Shown here: piece by piece, positions 61,506 to 64,000 of the stretch
How the letters are laid out: the number at the start of each line of letters is the position of its first letter
Position numbering within the stretch: the stretch's first letter is position 1
NCBI GenBank assembly: GCA_964625885.1
Contig: CAZVBM010000002.1
Coordinates: 15,303-79,302 of the forward strand
Direction of reading: 5' to 3'
Length of the DNA: 64,000 bases
Origin: CAZRIZ01 sp964625885
Lineage (GTDB): Bacteria; Patescibacteriota; Saccharimonadia; Saccharimonadales; Saccharimonadaceae
Notes under the pieces: generated by a model
What the model was told of the DNA's origin: nothing
Seen by the model: the letters and a program-made list of their open reading frames with translations, nothing else
The model's database searches: none
Position numbers and translations under genes: made by a program

Positions 61506-62072
61506 TTAATTAGTTGTTGCAGTAAAAGTGATTACATCAGTGTAAGTGCCACTTGGCTTGCTAGAGTCAACTAACGCACCGTAAGTAACATCAGTGGCGT
61601 GATCAGTGACTGGAGCAGAAGAACTATTAATTTGTACGTCCGTAGCAGTAACACCAGCATAGCTATTAGCTGTATAGGTACTTAAACGGTAACCCCAAGT
61701 ATTGTTGGCTAGAGGAGTTGGCGCAGCATGAGTTCCTGTATGTGCTGCGATCGTATTACTACCATTGACCAAATTAGTATTAGCGTCAGCATCCTTGATT
61801 GTTAATTGATAACCAGCAGCCGCATTGGTGCTGATTCTGATACTTTGAACAGTGCTAGTTCCGACTCCACCACCAGGCGTAACGTTGAAAGTCTTTGTGA
61901 CTGGGTTAGTGCCACCAGCACCGAAATCAGTACCAGCTGAGATAACTGATTCGATCGTAGCGTTAATAGTAGTGTTGGCCGAGCTAGAGGCGGCCAAAAC
62001 ACCAGTAGCTGATGCACCAACGACGCCAACTACAGTTGCAATTCCGACTAATGCGAGTTTGAAATTTTTCAT
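61506..62072 (-). CDS. Small secreted beta protein, NTWGYR family (paralogue 3)
   Basis: 188 aa: signal peptide to about 27, NTTINATIESVISAG, STNAAAGYQLTIKDA, NNTWGYRLS and KPSGTYTDVITFTATTN. First gene of the cluster after a 277-nt gap (62073-62349), which holds no gene I can support and presumably the promoter. Probable building block of a surface layer with the DUF916-like and Ig proteins. Confidence 0.72.
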   Translation of the reverse strand: MKNFKLALVGIATVVGVVGASATGVLAASSSANTTINATIESVISAGTDFGAGGTNPVTKTFNVTPGGGVGTSTVQSIRISTNAAAGYQLTIKDADANTNLVNGSNTIAAHTGTHAAPTPLANNTWGYRLSTYTANSYAGVTATDVQINSSSAPVTDHATDVTYGALVDSSKPSGTYTDVITFTATTN

Positions 62073-62349
62073 TTTAATTTCCTTTTTCCTTGTTTTTAGT
62101 TAATGATTTGTGTTAATGGGATTTGCTCGTCTTTCACAAGCTTGATTAGGGAGAGACTTGCGATTTCAGAGCTTATCTGTTGATTTAACTAGTTTGGTTA
62201 AATCTGTTGGTTAAGGTGTTTGTTTTTGAAGTGTGTTTAGTGTGTGTTTTGGGCTGTTTGGTTACGGATCAGCCCCTCCGTAGCGTCTTGTTATCACATA
62301 GCCTCCCCCTCTAAATTAATTATGTCGCCCTGCCCGGTAATGTAGTAGA

Positions 62350-64000
62350 TCATTTCGTCACCCCCGTATACCTCACAGTAGCTGTATAGCTACCAGCTGG
62401 TTTAGTGGTGCTGGCTTTAACGCCGTAGTAGATCGGAATGGTTTGGGTAAGTGTGGTGGGAGTATTCTGCTGGAAGATAGTATCTGGTGTCGTGGTGGCG
62501 GGAACAGCTGCCCAGGTGTATTGGCTAGCTGGGACATTAGTCTCTAAGGTAGTAGTCTCACCAAAGGTTAGATTGTTAAGACGGTAGCCCCAGGTATTGA
62601 CTGGTAGGTCAAGGATGGGGTTAGAGGCGGTAGCAGTCGTGGGACTAATGGTCTGAGTGCTATTAGTACTATGGACCAGGTTACGTTCCGCTGAGGCCAT
62701 GGATAGAGTGATGTCATAGCTAACATTGGAGCTGACTTCAATGGTATGGTTGGTAGAAGAGAAGACCGCCGTACTAGTTGGCTTAAGGTCAATCGTCACA
62801 CTGCTAGTTGAAGTGGATAAGGTAATATAGCTTGTTTGGACGGTAGCTAGGGCACTTGGATCGCCGGTACCAGCTGAGTTAGTAGCACTGACTCTAATGG
62901 CATAGTAAGCTGAGCTACTAGCTGGTAGGTTAGCGATGGTAGCGGTCGTAGCCGTACTAGTACCATCATTGTAGACCTTCCAGTCACCTTCTGGTGAAGC
63001 TAGACAGACACCTAGACTGTTACTGACACAGTACTCAATCTTATAGTCAGTGATGGGGGAATAGCCATTGCCAGAGTTAGGTTGTTGACTTAGTGGATCA
63101 GACTCAGTGGCTCCAGGAGCCGTCCAAGACAAGTCGATGTCGTAGTTAAGACCATTGGTAGTAATGGGTGTAGCGTTAGCTGTTAGATTAGTCACTTGAC
63201 TAGGTGGACCGGTGTAGGTGTAGCGGTTGGAGTTGTCGGGCAGAATGGTTCTCGAGCTATACTGACCATCAGCGTTAGTGACTGAGACGGCGACTGGGCC
63301 AAGGTTGTGAGCGGGAGTGCGCAGAGTCAGAGCGGTGTTGTCTGGCATGACATACTTACCAGCTGGGACAGTGAGACTAGAGACTAAACTAGCTGCTGGA
63401 GCCATGCTAGAGCCGTGTTCTGAACTAGTGCCAAACCTAACTGCCAATGGATCAGACTTCATCATGACATAGGATGGGGTGTCGCGATTGGTCGTAGAAT
63501 TATTGCCGAGTCGACCAGAACCGTTAGCTCCCCAACAGTAGGCCTGACCGTCATTGGTAGTGGCGCAGGTGTGAGATTGACCAGCCGTGATTTGGCTAAT
63601 CGTCTTACCATAGAGGGCATCAGTTGGTTGATCGGCTTTAACGGCGATGGGGACCGAGGAGTTAGTGGTATTACCGGTGCCGAGTTGACCAGAGGAGTTA
63701 AGTCCCCAACAGTAGGCCCGACCGTCATTGGTAGTAGCGCAGGTGTGAGAGCCACCAGCCGTGATTTGTTGAATAGTCTTACCATAGAGGGCATCAGTTG
63801 GGGCATCAGCTTTAACGGCAATCGGGATGTTAGAAGGAGTGGTATTACCGGTGCCGAGTTGACCGTAGTAGTTATACCCCCAACAGTAAGCCTGACCGTC
63901 AGTGGTAGTAGCGCAGGTGTGAGAGCTACCAGCCGTGATTTGTTGAATCGTCTTACCATAGAGGGCATCAGTGGGCGCATCAGCTTTAACAGCGATCGGG
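62350..64000 (-). CDS. RCC1-repeat / FN3 / NTWGYR surface protein (partial, 5' end outside window)
   Basis: Open from the stop at 62350 to the right edge. Upstream (63466-64000) are at least three near-identical RCC1-type repeats of 58 aa, each with SHTCATT.DG.AYCWG and a G.LG turn; the ATG at 63465 is internal. A fibronectin type III domain follows (about 63225-62810, with PPSQVTNLTANATPITTNGL and SAYYAIRVSATNSAGTG), then a C-terminal NTWGYR domain (LPVNTWGYRLNNLTF). Probably exported, large and repetitive; full length unknown. Confidence 0.82.
   Translation of the reverse strand, partial: PIAVKADAPTDALYGKTIQQITAGSSHTCATTTDGQAYCWGYNYYGQLGTGNTTPSNIPIAVKADAPTDALYGKTIQQITAGGSHTCATTNDGRAYCWGLNSSGQLGTGNTTNSSVPIAVKADQPTDALYGKTISQITAGQSHTCATTNDGQAYCWGANGSGRLGNNSTTNRDTPSYVMMKSDPLAVRFGTSSEHGSSMAPAASLVSSLTVPAGKYVMPDNTALTLRTPAHNLGPVAVSVTNADGQYSSRTILPDNSNRYTYTGPPSQVTNLTANATPITTNGLNYDIDLSWTAPGATESDPLSQQPNSGNGYSPITDYKIEYCVSNSLGVCLASPEGDWKVYNDGTSTATTATIANLPASSSAYYAIRVSATNSAGTGDPSALATVQTSYITLSTSTSSVTIDLKPTSTAVFSSTNHTIEVSSNVSYDITLSMASAERNLVHSTNSTQTISPTTATASNPILDLPVNTWGYRLNNLTFGETTTLETNVPASQYTWAAVPATTTPDTIFQQNTPTTLTQTIPIYYGVKASTTKPAGSYTATVRYTGVTK

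Noticed and set aside
63462..63980. A 172-aa open frame on the minus strand
   Set aside because: It is an out-of-phase reading of the RCC1 repeats; the true frame continues the gene ending at 62350 and is open to the window edge.
1..64000. CRISPR array, prophage or insertion sequence
   Set aside because: No regularly spaced short repeats, cas genes, transposases or phage structural genes were seen.

Overview
The window reads as chromosome of a Patescibacteria (CPR) member, most likely Candidatus Saccharibacteria (TM7) or a close relative. Support: dense, short operons with 4-nt overlaps; several informational or competence proteins missing domains normal elsewhere (AlaRS without its C-terminal half, a short TsaB, ComEC without its beta-lactamase domain); Gram-positive style wall genes (MurA, MurB, MurT/GatD, MltG, RNase Y, LPxTG-like sorting signals) together with type IV pilins; and gene orders shared with Firmicutes. 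TGA acts as a stop (for example the ATGA overlap of murT and gatD), which argues against the TGA-recoding CPR lineages. The assignment rests on protein style and gene order, not on a database search.

Layout. 0.2-22.9 kb: almost entirely minus strand. A block alaS / FtsA-like / membrane protein / ruvX / mltG is followed by a surface protein, a thiolation set (mnmA, a YdcF-like protein, cysteine desulfurase), tatD-metG-rsmA-YabE-like, a UvrD helicase and lower glycolysis (tpiA, pgk, pyk). 23-29.2 kb: plus-strand accessory genes of unknown function, two with multi-hairpin leaders, ending in a DUF11/LPxTG-like surface protein. 29.2-31.1 kb: divergent histidine kinase and receiver. 31.7-35.2 kb: a type IV pilin/minor pilin cluster, including one with calcium-binding repeats. 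35.3-48.8 kb: wall synthesis (murB, HTH-murA, murT-gatD, polysaccharide deacetylase) and dTMP synthesis (thyA, folA, tmk), with a membrane-anchored Clp-type ATPase. 49.5-56 kb: an epimerase fused to a zinc finger, two small coiled-coil genes, RNase Y, tsaB-tsaE and comEC. 57-64 kb: an envelope cluster resembling WxL loci (Ig-like sorted protein, DUF916-like protein, three small secreted paralogues and a large RCC1/FN3 protein cut by the window end).

Ten tRNA genes are present: Glu, Arg(TCG), His, Lys(CTT), Gly, Arg(TCT), three Pro and Lys(TTT). Seven of them are followed by an unusual GC-rich intergenic element.

The most unusual content is non-coding: (1) tRNA-tail elements in which a G/C-rich body is bracketed by copies of the two halves of the neighbouring tRNA's own T-arm, preceded by an inverted copy of the first half around a small hairpin; (2) three copies of a structured RNA with conserved GTTACGAC and CCYGTRACGACRGG elements; (3) a covarying leader shared by murT and a polysaccharide deacetylase; (4) a murA whose protein carries an N-terminal XRE-type HTH and whose promoter spacer is a perfect 20-bp palindrome, suggesting a self-regulating enzyme. 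Many genes have a -10 box only 6-7 nt before the start codon, indicating leaderless mRNAs.
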